Shown here: in pieces, positions 1 to 6,152 of the stretch
Position numbering within the stretch: the stretch's first letter is position 1
Layout: each line of letters starts with the position of its first letter
Assembly: GCA_021780625.1 (NCBI GenBank)
Contig: JAJXYI010000218.1
Location: 1 to 10,722 of the forward strand
DNA length: 10,722 bases
From: a bacterium
Lineage (GTDB): Bacteria > Verrucomicrobiota > Verrucomicrobiae > Opitutales > Opitutaceae
Direction: 5' to 3'
The notes under the pieces: generated by a model
Told to the model about the DNA's origin: nothing
The model's input: only the letters and a program-made list of their open reading frames with translations
Databases searched by the model: none
Program-made: the position numbers and the translations under genes

Positions 1-57
1 AGTTCCATGACGCAACCAGCATGCCTTTTGGTTATGGTGAGGCAAGGATCTTGGTCT

Positions 58-87
58 TTCACAAGACAGGCCCGCACGTGGTATGAT
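58..87 (+). promoter_or_regulatory. Candidate sigma70 promoter for pirin-doxX
   Basis: TTCACA (58-63, five of six bases of the -35 consensus) and TATGAT (82-87, five of six of the -10 consensus) are separated by 18 bp. Transcription would begin near base 94, only about three bases before the chosen pirin start at 97. The mRNA would then be leaderless or almost so. This also argues against the in-frame ATGs at 7 and 34 as the real start. The promoter is seen as a motif match only. Confidence 0.45.
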
Positions 88-96
88 GGCGGAACA

Positions 97-789
97 ATGA
101 AGATCCGACACGCCAACGAGCGGGGACACGCCAACCATGGCTGGCTCGACAGCTATCACACCTTCAGTTTCGCGGACTACCACGATCCGGCCTGGATGGG
201 GTTTCGCAGCCTGCGCGTGATCAACGACGACCTCGTGATGCCGGGCAAGGGGTTCGGGCTGCACCCCCACCGCGACATGGAGATCATCACGTACGTGCTC
301 AGCGGTGCGCTCGAGCACAAGGACTCGATGGGCAACGGCCGCGTGATCCGCGCCGGCGAAGTGCAGTACATGGCGGCCGGCACCGGCGTGCGCCACAGCG
401 AGTTCAACCCCTCCGAAGACGAGGCGGCCCATTTCCTGCAAATCTGGATACAGCCGGACCGCTCGGGCGCCACGCCGCGTTATGCCGAAAAGTCCCTCGC
501 CGCAGCGCCAGCAGGCATCCCTCACTTGGTCGCCAGCAAGGACGGCAGGAACGGATCGATCGCCATCAACCAGAACGCCGACCTGTGGCTCGTAAGGCTG
601 GCCGAGGGAGAAAAGACCGTGCACACTCTCGCCGAGGGCCGCGCGGCCTGGGTGCACGTCGCCGAGGGAGAGGTCTCACTCGACGGCAAAACACTCACCG
701 CGGGCGATGCCGCATCCATCACGGCGCCCGGCGCTCTTCGCTTCTCCGCAACCAAACCTTCACAGGTCCTTCTCTTCGACCTGGCCTGA
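97..789 (+). CDS. Pirin family protein (YhhW-type bicupin, quercetinase-like)
   Basis: This is a 230-residue cytoplasmic bicupin, almost exactly the length of E. coli YhhW. The N-terminal cupin carries the pirin signature with metal ligands H56 and H58 (HPHRDME) and H100 and E102 (RHSEFN). Their positions and spacing match YhhW's His-His-His-Glu set as I remember it. The C-terminal half (about 145-230) is the second cupin and lacks metal ligands. Pirins of this class bind Fe or another divalent metal, and some open quercetin with O2; the physiological substrate is usually unknown. I chose the start at 97 rather than 7 because homology begins there (KIRHANERGHANHGWLDSYHTF) and a promoter-like element lies just upstream. 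No strong SD is visible; GGCGGA at 89-94 is poorly spaced. doxX follows after 64 bases on the same strand, and pirin/DoxX pairs are common in bacteria, so an operon is likely. Confidence 0.9.
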   Translation: MKIRHANERGHANHGWLDSYHTFSFADYHDPAWMGFRSLRVINDDLVMPGKGFGLHPHRDMEIITYVLSGALEHKDSMGNGRVIRAGEVQYMAAGTGVRHSEFNPSEDEAAHFLQIWIQPDRSGATPRYAEKSLAAAPAGIPHLVASKDGRNGSIAINQNADLWLVRLAEGEKTVHTLAEGRAAWVHVAEGEVSLDGKTLTAGDAASITAPGALRFSATKPSQVLLFDLA

Positions 790-853
790 TTCTCCCACGC
801 CGGCTCGCGACTCCCGTCCGGACCGGCCTTCTGACACTCGAACCCACAACCCA

Positions 854-1312
854 ATGAAATCGCTACAACTCCTGCTCAAGACCAACAATAGTACGGCCCA
901 ACTCATCGCCCGCCTCGCTCTCGGAATCGTGATGTTTCCGCATGGCGCCCAAAAAATGCTCGGCTGGTTCGGCGGCTACGGTTTCGCCGGCACGATGCAC
1001 TTCTTCACCGGCACGATGCACATTCCCGCGCTTTTCGCCGTCCTGGCGATCTTTGCGGAATTCTTTGGTTCTATCGCCCTGATCCTCGGCGTGTTCAGCC
1101 GCGTGGCTGCCTTCGGAATCGCCACCAACATGCTGGTGGCCATCGCGACCGTGCATCGCCATGTGGGTTTCTTCATGAACTGGGCCGGCAACCAGAAGGG
1201 CGAGGGTTATGAGTATCACCTCCTCGCCATCGGTCTCGCTCTGGTGGTCCTCATCCACGGCGCCGGCTGCGCCTCGATCGATCGCTCCCTCTCGAAGGGC
1301 GCCGAGAGCTGA
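854..1312 (+). CDS. DoxX family membrane protein
   Basis: This is a 152-residue inner-membrane protein with four predicted hydrophobic segments, at about residues 16-34, 57-80, 82-101 and 121-139. The first carries the typical DoxX pattern (RLALGIVMFPHGAQKMLGWFGG). DoxX proteins are small four-helix membrane proteins linked to thiol/redox homeostasis and detoxification in some bacteria, but their biochemical activity is not settled. The start at 854 is where homology begins; the reading frame is open further upstream to 707, but that part overlaps pirin and is basic and low in complexity. No SD precedes the start. The gene lies 64 bases after pirin on the same strand and is followed by a terminator hairpin at 1347, so pirin-doxX is probably a complete two-gene unit. 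Confidence 0.88.
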   Translation: MKSLQLLLKTNNSTAQLIARLALGIVMFPHGAQKMLGWFGGYGFAGTMHFFTGTMHIPALFAVLAIFAEFFGSIALILGVFSRVAAFGIATNMLVAIATVHRHVGFFMNWAGNQKGEGYEYHLLAIGLALVVLIHGAGCASIDRSLSKGAES

Positions 1313-1346
1313 GGTCAGCCGACCCGAACGGGTCACCGTCTTCACC

Positions 1347-1388
1347 CAGGCCCGGCCCGCGCGTGCGGCGACCGGGCCTGTTTCATTT
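1347..1388 (+). terminator. Rho-independent terminator after doxX
   Basis: CAGGCCCGG (1347-1355) pairs perfectly with CCGGGCCTG (1372-1380). An inner stem, CCGC (1357-1360) with GCGG (1365-1368), closes a GCGT loop. TTTCATTT follows at once. It ends transcription of pirin-doxX. A smaller perfect hairpin, GACCC with GGGTC (1321-1334), lies just upstream. Confidence 0.75.
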
Positions 1389-1390
1389 CG

Positions 1391-1406
1391 GACCCCCGAC
1401 GGGGTC
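1391..1406 (-). terminator. Hairpin downstream of the KimA-like gene
   Basis: GACCCC (1391-1396) pairs with GGGGTC (1401-1406) around a four-base loop. It lies 35 bases beyond the stop codon of the minus-strand permease and is the first strong hairpin that transcript would meet. No U-run follows it on the minus strand, so as a terminator it is only plausible; the larger hairpin at 1347-1380 could assist. Confidence 0.35.
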
Positions 1407-1441
1407 GACTCCCGTTTGGGCGGTGGTTCGAGCGGGTGCGT

Positions 1442-3400
1442 TCACTCGACCCGTATCGGCACGATCACGAAGGGCAGGCTCGCGAGGAAGAAGCGCCGCT
1501 GCAGCGTGAAGACGAGATGGTTGTGCAGCCAGCGGTTGGCCCGGGTTTCCTTGGCAAACACGAGCTGGCCGCCGAAAAACACCCGGCTCGGATATTTCTC
1601 GGCGATCGTCGCCGCCAGCCCCATCACCCGCCCCGCGACGTCGCTTCCAATGTCGGTGTACGCTTCCGATCCATAGCCGTGGGCATGCGCCCAGCGCACA
1701 TACCGCTGGATACTCGCGTCGGTGTGCTTCCGCAGGGCGTCGATCTCGTCGGCTCCCTTGAAGTTGCCCGCGTCGACCGCTCCGACCTGAACGAAAACAT
1801 AGTTGCGGTACTGGTCGCCAAACAGCCGCGGCACATTGAGCAGCGTATGCAGGCCCAGTCCGTTGTAGCCATTGACGAGCACGATCGCCGTGCGCGCCTT
1901 CGGGTCGATGACCGGCGCGGGCTTCGCCAAGTCCGCACCGGTGACAGCCACGTCCACCGCCTCGACGATCGCATCGAGCCGGCGCAGGCGCTCCCGCACG
2001 TCATCGTAGTGCCAGCGCACGAGGTACGCCCCGAATACCAGCACGCCGGTGACCGCCAGCGTGATCCAGCCGCCTTCACTGAACTTCACCAAGACAAGCA
2101 TCCACAAAATGCTAAAGGTCATCGTGAACCCCAGCCCATTGATGAACAGATGCGAGACCCAGTGCGGCTCGGTGCGCCGCACCTCCCACCAGTGCTTGAC
2201 CATGCCGAACTGGGAGAGCGAAAACGTGATGAACACGTTGATCGAATAGAGCACAACCAGCAGGTCCACGTTGCCGCGGGTGGCCAGCATCATCACCATG
2301 CCCGCACCGGCCATCAGCAATACGCCGTTCTGGGTGACGAACCGGTCGCTGAGATTGGCGAAGCGCGTCGGAAACCAGCGGTCCAGAGCCATGTTTGAGA
2401 GCACGCGCGGACCGTCGAGAAAGCCGGTCTGGGCGGCGATCAGCAGCAGCATCGCCTCCGAGGCGAGCGTGACCCACACAAATACCGCGCCTCCCGTTCC
2501 CCAGCCGGCGGCCATCGTGTGAAACAGCACCGCGTTGAGCGTCTTCCCCTCTTCGGGTTGGACATGGTAGAGCAGGTACGCGAGCAGCAGTCCGCCGACC
2601 GTGACGGCCAGCGACACGCCCATGTAAACCATGGTCTTGCGGCCCGTCTTCACCCGCGGCTCGCGCAGGATCGGCAGGCCGTTGCTCACCGCCTCGATGC
2701 CCGTGAAGGTGCCCGCGCCCATGCTGTAGGCCTTCAGAATAACCGCCAGCAGCCCAAAGAACCCCACCGAGGCGCTTACGGTGTGCACCTCGTGCGCGGT
2801 ATCAGCCCCGACGGATACCAACCCGTGCGCGTGCGAGGCGATCGCGTAGATGATCGCGAACGCGTGCGTCGCGACGAAGATGAAAAACACGGGCGCCCAA
2901 AGCATCACCGATTCCTTCACGCCGCGCAGGTTCATCAGCGTGAGCCAGAGCAACCCGAGCACGGCGAAGGTCAGTTTCCAGCCCAGCCAGGCCTGAGGAA
3001 GGATGCTGAACAGCGCGTCTGCGCCGCTCGCCACCGAAATCGTGATGGTGAGCACGTAGTCGACCAGCAGCGCCGAGCCCGAGACGACACCAAAAAATGG
3101 CGACAGAAGTTTGCTGGCCACCAGATATCCGCCACCGCCCGACGGGAAAAGGGCGATGATCTGCGAGTAGCTCGCGCAGATCACGAAAATGGTCACCAGG
3201 GTCGCAAGCGCCACAAACAGGCTCAGGTGCACGTTCGTGCCGAGGGCCTTGAAGGCCTCCTCCGGACCGTAGCAGGAGGACGACAAGCCGTCCGCCCCCA
3301 GCCCGACCCACGCGAACACCGCGGTCAGCCAGAGCTTGTGAAAAAGGTCGTGGTCGGAGAGCGACCGTTCCTTGCCGACGAGCAGGGTCTTTAGCGACAT
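1442..3400 (-). CDS. kimA: KimA-like APC/KUP-superfamily K+ importer
   Basis: This is a 652-residue permease with about 12 membrane segments (residues about 25-465) and a cytoplasmic C-terminal domain (about 500-652). It aligns along its length with Bacillus KimA (YdaO) as I remember that sequence: GADGLSSSCYGPEEA, FPSGGGGYLVASK, LLVDYVLTITISVASGADA, TFTGIEAVSNGLP, AAQTGF and the C-terminal WLHN...RFFLASLPF region. Residues matching the KimA K+ ligands are all present: D37, Y44, D114, Y115, T118, S122, T233, E236 and Y385. KimA imports K+ with protons and is inhibited by c-di-AMP. I infer K+ uptake at the inner membrane; automated labels would probably say 'amino acid permease'. The start at 3400 is the only in-frame start near the homology; the frame stays open to 3754, but that part overlaps a riboswitch. 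The start has no SD and overlaps the end of a 50-codon ORF, so coupled translation is likely. Confidence 0.8.
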   Translation of the reverse strand: MSLKTLLVGKERSLSDHDLFHKLWLTAVFAWVGLGADGLSSSCYGPEEAFKALGTNVHLSLFVALATLVTIFVICASYSQIIALFPSGGGGYLVASKLLSPFFGVVSGSALLVDYVLTITISVASGADALFSILPQAWLGWKLTFAVLGLLWLTLMNLRGVKESVMLWAPVFFIFVATHAFAIIYAIASHAHGLVSVGADTAHEVHTVSASVGFFGLLAVILKAYSMGAGTFTGIEAVSNGLPILREPRVKTGRKTMVYMGVSLAVTVGGLLLAYLLYHVQPEEGKTLNAVLFHTMAAGWGTGGAVFVWVTLASEAMLLLIAAQTGFLDGPRVLSNMALDRWFPTRFANLSDRFVTQNGVLLMAGAGMVMMLATRGNVDLLVVLYSINVFITFSLSQFGMVKHWWEVRRTEPHWVSHLFINGLGFTMTFSILWMLVLVKFSEGGWITLAVTGVLVFGAYLVRWHYDDVRERLRRLDAIVEAVDVAVTGADLAKPAPVIDPKARTAIVLVNGYNGLGLHTLLNVPRLFGDQYRNYVFVQVGAVDAGNFKGADEIDALRKHTDASIQRYVRWAHAHGYGSEAYTDIGSDVAGRVMGLAATIAEKYPSRVFFGGQLVFAKETRANRWLHNHLVFTLQRRFFLASLPFVIVPIRVE

Positions 3401-3543
3401 GGCTGGTGGGCGACAAACGTGAGCCCAAGCGTGCGGTGTCGCAGCTGCGACGCCGCGACCGCGGACGCGGACGGTATTGCGAGGCGCATGGCCCCTTCCG
3501 AAATGTGACTGCGCGAAACCAATGCGATGACCTGGATGGCCAT
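3391..3543 (-). CDS. 50-residue upstream ORF coupled to kimA
   Basis: This small ORF starts at ATG 3543-3541, seven bases after AGGAGA (3556-3551), the best SD in the window. It encodes 50 residues beginning MAIQVIALVSRSH and ending FVAHQPCR. Its TAA stop (3393-3391) lies inside the kimA gene, overlapping the kimA ATG at 3400-3398 by ten bases in another frame. It has no signal peptide, no clear membrane segment and no family I recognise. The placement between a riboswitch and a transporter start without its own SD suggests a translation-coupling leader whose peptide may not matter. It could also be a chance ORF; the good SD and the overlap argue against that. Confidence 0.55.
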   Translation of the reverse strand: MAIQVIALVSRSHISEGAMRLAIPSASAVAASQLRHRTLGLTFVAHQPCR

Positions 3544-3654
3544 TGGAATGTCTCCTGAGAGGGGTTCCGGGGGGCGTTCGGTATTCCCGAACCAGCCCGG
3601 CGAGCCCGTTGAAGTGGGGAGACCTTGGAGAACGCCAAGAGGGCGGCTCTAGTG
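3544..3654 (-). promoter_or_regulatory. Riboswitch expression platform
   Basis: This leader segment lies between the c-di-AMP aptamer and the upstream ORF. ACGGGCTCG (3609-3601) is perfectly complementary over nine bases to CGAGCCCGT (3697-3689) in the conserved 3' strand of the aptamer, as an anti-aptamer strand would be. GTCTCC (3623-3618) is complementary to GGAGAC (3555-3550), which contains the SD. The two pairings would form a pseudoknot together, so they probably alternate. Two local hairpins are also visible: CTTGG/CCAAG, and GTTCGG/CCGAAC around a GAATA loop. No U-run follows any hairpin, which points to translational rather than intrinsic-terminator control. The pairings are seen; the switching order is inferred. 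Confidence 0.55.
3551..3556 (-). promoter_or_regulatory. Shine-Dalgarno site of the kimA leader ORF
   Basis: AGGAGA on the minus strand lies seven bases before the ATG at 3543. It overlaps GGAGAC (3555-3550), which is complementary to GTCTCC at 3623-3618 in the same leader. The site could therefore be hidden in a hairpin. No in-frame kimA start codon lies near this SD, so it can serve only the small ORF directly. Confidence 0.6.
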
Positions 3655-3817
3655 GATCACCCTTCCAATTTGCCTGCGAGGTTAGCTGACGGGCTCGGTC
3701 TAGGAAGTGACCTTGTCCGCGGTTGCCCGCGGCCGTACGCCCCGTCCCCGGCATTGCCGAGGAATGTGGTTCCCCCGCGCGTCCACCCAGGAAGGGGCGG
3801 CCGCTTCGGCTGTGATC
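3655..3817 (-). promoter_or_regulatory. c-di-AMP riboswitch (ydaO/yuaA class)
   Basis: The minus strand contains CCGTCAGCTAACCTCG (3692-3677), identical over 16 bases to the most conserved stretch of the Bacillus ydaO leader as I recall it. It is followed by CAGGC, the usual 3' strand of P1. Upstream, in the right order, is GCGGGGGAACC (3778-3768), matching the conserved GGGGGACCC block. Two clean hairpins lie between: CCTCGGC/GCCGGGG with an AAT loop (3762-3746) and CCGCGG/CCGCGG with a GCAA tetraloop (3732-3717). The 5' P1 strand is probably GCC at 3810-3808, and GATCAC (3817-3812) can pair with GTGATC (3660-3655) to extend it. The usual GGGGUGAAU block is present only as a diverged GGGGCGTA. 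The class binds two c-di-AMP molecules and usually turns expression off. The gene behind it is a KimA-like transporter, a classic target. Outer limits are approximate. Confidence 0.85.
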
Positions 3818-3831
3818 AAAGAACGCATTCC

Positions 3832-3859
3832 ATTATCGCCGACGTTTTCCACCTCGCAA
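3832..3859 (-). promoter_or_regulatory. Candidate proximal promoter of the kimA leader
   Basis: On the minus strand TTGCGA (3859-3854) and GATAAT (3837-3832) are 16 bp apart. Transcription would begin near 3825, a few bases before the first paired segment of the riboswitch. The location is what makes it attractive; the motif match alone is moderate. Confidence 0.4.
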
Positions 3860-3881
3860 TCCGCGCCACGTTTATATCCTG

Positions 3882-3930
3882 TTTATCAACCAGATAAAAT
3901 TATTTATACCGCGGCACGTTTCCAAACCAA
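3882..3930 (-). promoter_or_regulatory. Candidate distal promoter with inverted repeat
   Basis: On the minus strand TTGGTT (3930-3925) and TATAAA (3908-3903) are 16 bp apart, giving a start near 3896. A perfect inverted repeat, TTTATC (3882-3887) and GATAAA (3893-3898) around five bases, covers that predicted start and could be an operator. The stretch from about 3868 to 3910 is the most AT-rich in the window, which fits a promoter region. No regulator is recognised. Confidence 0.3.
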
Positions 3931-4010
3931 CCCCAGGGTCAATCCGAAGCCAAGTAATTACCCGCCAGGCAGTTCTCAACAGACCACCTGGAGGGCAGCT
4001 CAAGGCCCTG

Positions 4011-4069
4011 AAAAATCGTGGTTTGCCGCTCTCGTCAGAGCGGCCCCGGAGTTCGGCGTTCGGGGCCGC
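4011..4069 (-). terminator. Candidate terminator after the alkene reductase
   Basis: Two overlapping perfect hairpins follow the reductase stop codon. The first to be transcribed has nine-base arms, 4061-4069 with 4040-4048. The second has seven-base arms around a tetraloop (4026-4043). A run of five U (4015-4011) comes ten bases after the second. The two hairpins share bases 4040-4043, so they compete. The rest of 3931-4010 shows no gene. Confidence 0.4.
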
Positions 4070-4084
4070 GCGACAGGCCCGGGA

Positions 4085-5140
4085 CTAGGCCAGAGCCGGG
4101 TAGTCGATATAGCCCTTGCCCGTGCCGCCATAAAACGTGTTCGGATCGGGCGCATTGAGCGGCGCCTTGGAGCGCAAACGCACCGGTAGATCGGGGTTGG
4201 CGATGAAGAGCTTGCCCCAGGCCACGGCGTCCGCACCCCCGGATTCGACCTCGCGCTCAGCCTGCTCGGGTGTGAAGGCCTCGTTGGCGATCACGACGCC
4301 GCCGAAGAGGCGCTTGAGCTCCGGGGTGAGGCGCGGTCCACCCTGAAGTCCCTCGCGGGTGAACATGAAGGCGATCCGGCGCCGGCCCAGCTCGCGGGCC
4401 ACATATCCAAAGGTGGCCAGCGGGTTCGAGTCCCCCATGCCGTGCGAATCCCCGCGCGGCGCGAGGTGCACGCCCACACGGTCCGCTCCCCACACGGAAA
4501 TCGCCGCGTCGACAGCCTCCAGCAGCAGCCGCGCACGATTTTCGATCGGACCGCCGTAGTTGTCGGTGCGCTTGTTGCTGCCATCCTGAAGGAACTGGTC
4601 GAGCAGGTAGCCGTTCGCCCCATGCAGCTCGACGCCGTCGAAGCCCGCCTCCAGCGCACGCTGCGCTCCGGCACGATAGGCCTCGATGATTCCGGGGATT
4701 TCGGCCAACTCCAGCGCGCGCGGCACCGGATAGGGCTCGGGCTTCCCCAGCAAACGGACGCGGTCGGGCACGGCAAGCGCGCTCGGGGCAACCGGCTGGC
4801 GCCCGTCGAGATAGAAGGAATGCGAGACCCGACCCACATGCCAGAGTTGCAGCAGGATCCTGCCTCCCGCCTCGTGGACCACACGCGTGACACCTTTCCA
4901 GCCCTCAACCTGCTCACGCGACCAGATCCCCGGAGTGTCCGGATAGCCAACCCCCATCGGATCCACCGAGGTGGCCTCCGACAGGATCAGCCCGGCTCCG
5001 GAGCGCTGGCGGTAGTATTCCGCCATCATCGGCGTGGGGACGCGCCCGGCCCCGGAGCGGCAGCGCGTGAGCGGTGCCATGACGATTCGGTTGGGCAGCG
5101 CAAACGCACCCGCCGTGAGAGAAGTATGAAGGATCGACAT
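4085..5140 (-). CDS. Old yellow enzyme family alkene reductase (NemA-like)
   Basis: This 351-residue FMN-dependent TIM-barrel enzyme is close in length and sequence to E. coli NemA as I recall it. Visible family motifs are NRIVMAPLTRCRS with the FMN-contacting T25, AEYYRQRSGAGLILSEAT (38-57), QLWHVGR (98-104), ELHGANGYLLDQFL (171-184) with the substrate-binding pair H173/N176 and proton donor Y178, GGPIENRARLLLE, and the C-terminal FYGGTGKGYIDYPAL. Such enzymes use NAD(P)H to reduce activated C=C bonds, nitro-compounds or nitrate esters; the natural substrate cannot be read from the sequence. The start at 5140 fits the family N-terminus; the frame runs 15 codons further without similarity. 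No SD is seen. It stands alone, divergent from deoC, with a hairpin region beyond its stop. Residues 221-240 diverge most from NemA as I remember it. Confidence 0.92.
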   Translation of the reverse strand: MSILHTSLTAGAFALPNRIVMAPLTRCRSGAGRVPTPMMAEYYRQRSGAGLILSEATSVDPMGVGYPDTPGIWSREQVEGWKGVTRVVHEAGGRILLQLWHVGRVSHSFYLDGRQPVAPSALAVPDRVRLLGKPEPYPVPRALELAEIPGIIEAYRAGAQRALEAGFDGVELHGANGYLLDQFLQDGSNKRTDNYGGPIENRARLLLEAVDAAISVWGADRVGVHLAPRGDSHGMGDSNPLATFGYVARELGRRRIAFMFTREGLQGGPRLTPELKRLFGGVVIANEAFTPEQAEREVESGGADAVAWGKLFIANPDLPVRLRSKAPLNAPDPNTFYGGTGKGYIDYPALA

Positions 5141-5341
5141 TTTTGAACTTTGGAAAACGACATCATGATGCGCCTGTCCCCTCACCGCAAGCGCCCCCCC
5201 TCCCCGACCCCCGGAAGCGCTTCACCCAGACGAGAAAACGCATGCCGCCAATTGCGACAAACGCCGGATTTGCGCCCCCGCAGTCGCGTGTGCCTGTGCG
5301 AACGATTGTCAGGCGGACCGCCCCGCGCCATGATGGAAGCC

Positions 5342-6121
5342 ATGACACGTCCGCCCTCGGTCTCCGATCTGTCCAAGATGATCGATCATTCGTTGCTGCA
5401 CCCGACGATGACCGACGACCAGATCCGTGCGGGGCTCGCGCTTGCGCGGCGCTGCGCCTGCGCCACCGCCTGCGTGAAGCCCTACTCCGTCACGATGGCG
5501 ACGGAGTCGCTCGCCGAGTCGGGCGTTGCCGTCTGCGCGGTCGTGGGCTTTCCACACGGGAATTCCACCACCGGGCTGAAAGTGCTCGAGGCCGAACGGG
5601 CGATCGCCGACGGGGCCACCGAAATCGACGTGGTGGCCAATGTTGGCAAGGTGCTCGGCGGCGATTGGGCCTACGTCACCGATGAACTCGACCAGGTCAA
5701 CCGGGCCTGCACCGCCCGCGGCGCCCTGCTCAAGGTGATCTTCGAAAACGACTATCTCCAGGACGAGTCCATCATCCGCCTGTGCGAAGTCTGCACGGAC
5801 CTCGGCATCGCCTTTGTGAAGACGAGCACCGGCTACGGGTTCGTGAAACAGGCGAGCGGCGACTACAATTATCGCGGCGCAACCGACGCCCAGCTCGCGC
5901 TCATGCGCGCCCACAGCGGCCCGCAGGTGCAGATCAAGGCCGCCGGCGGCGTACGCACCCTGGACGACCTGCTGCGCGTTCGCGCCCTCGGAGTCACGCG
6001 CATCGGCGCCACCGCCACCGAGGTCATCCTGCGCGAAGCAATCCGCCGGGGCCTGCCCGGCCCGGTGCCGACGGGGCTGAGCGCCGGCCCCACGGCCGGG
6101 TCACGGGCGCCTGGATACTGA
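5342..6121 (+). CDS. deoC: Deoxyribose-phosphate aldolase
   Basis: This 259-residue cytoplasmic class I aldolase splits 2-deoxyribose 5-phosphate into glyceraldehyde 3-phosphate and acetaldehyde in deoxynucleoside breakdown. The DeoC barrel is clear: MIDHSLLHP, CVKPYSV, VVGFPHGNSTT, GATEIDVVANVG with D96, FVKTSTGYG with the Schiff-base K160, and IKAAGGVRT with the relay K199. After STGY there is an insertion of about eight residues (GFVKQASGDYNY) relative to short DeoC proteins. The phosphate-loop end reads RIGATATEV in place of the usual GASSG. The last 25 residues or so are a Pro/Gly-rich tail. In-frame ATGs at 5330 and 5333 are possible alternative starts; none has a well-spaced SD. No other nucleoside-catabolism gene is nearby, so it is an orphan here. 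Intergenic 5141-5341 shows no convincing promoter, only a C7 tract at 5194-5200. Confidence 0.92.
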   Translation: MTRPPSVSDLSKMIDHSLLHPTMTDDQIRAGLALARRCACATACVKPYSVTMATESLAESGVAVCAVVGFPHGNSTTGLKVLEAERAIADGATEIDVVANVGKVLGGDWAYVTDELDQVNRACTARGALLKVIFENDYLQDESIIRLCEVCTDLGIAFVKTSTGYGFVKQASGDYNYRGATDAQLALMRAHSGPQVQIKAAGGVRTLDDLLRVRALGVTRIGATATEVILREAIRRGLPGPVPTGLSAGPTAGSRAPGY

Positions 6122-6122
6122 T

Positions 6123-6144
6123 GCGGCCGTGCGGCGCGGGCCGC
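6123..6144. terminator. Hairpin between convergent deoC and paralog array
   Basis: GCGGCC (6123-6128) pairs with GGCCGC (6139-6144) around ten bases, in the 31-base gap between two convergent stop codons. It could serve both strands. No U-run follows on either side, so intrinsic termination is uncertain. Confidence 0.3.
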
Positions 6145-6152
6145 CATCGCAC

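Noticed and set aside
7..96. Extension of pirin to the ATG at 7
   Set aside because: The added 30 residues have no similarity to pirins, and the promoter-like element lies inside them.
707..853. Extension of the DoxX frame upstream to 707
   Set aside because: It overlaps pirin and encodes a basic, Pro/Ser-rich stretch without family similarity.
1436..3394. Long plus-strand ORFs (1436-2398 and 2519-3394) opposite kimA
   Set aside because: They are antisense to a clear membrane protein, His/Arg/Asp-rich, and resemble no family; GC-rich third positions create such open frames.
3401..3754. 118-residue N-terminal extension of the KimA-like frame
   Set aside because: It is Arg/Pro/Gly-rich and unlike any permease N-terminus, and it runs through the conserved riboswitch. 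KimA homology begins at the ATG at 3400.
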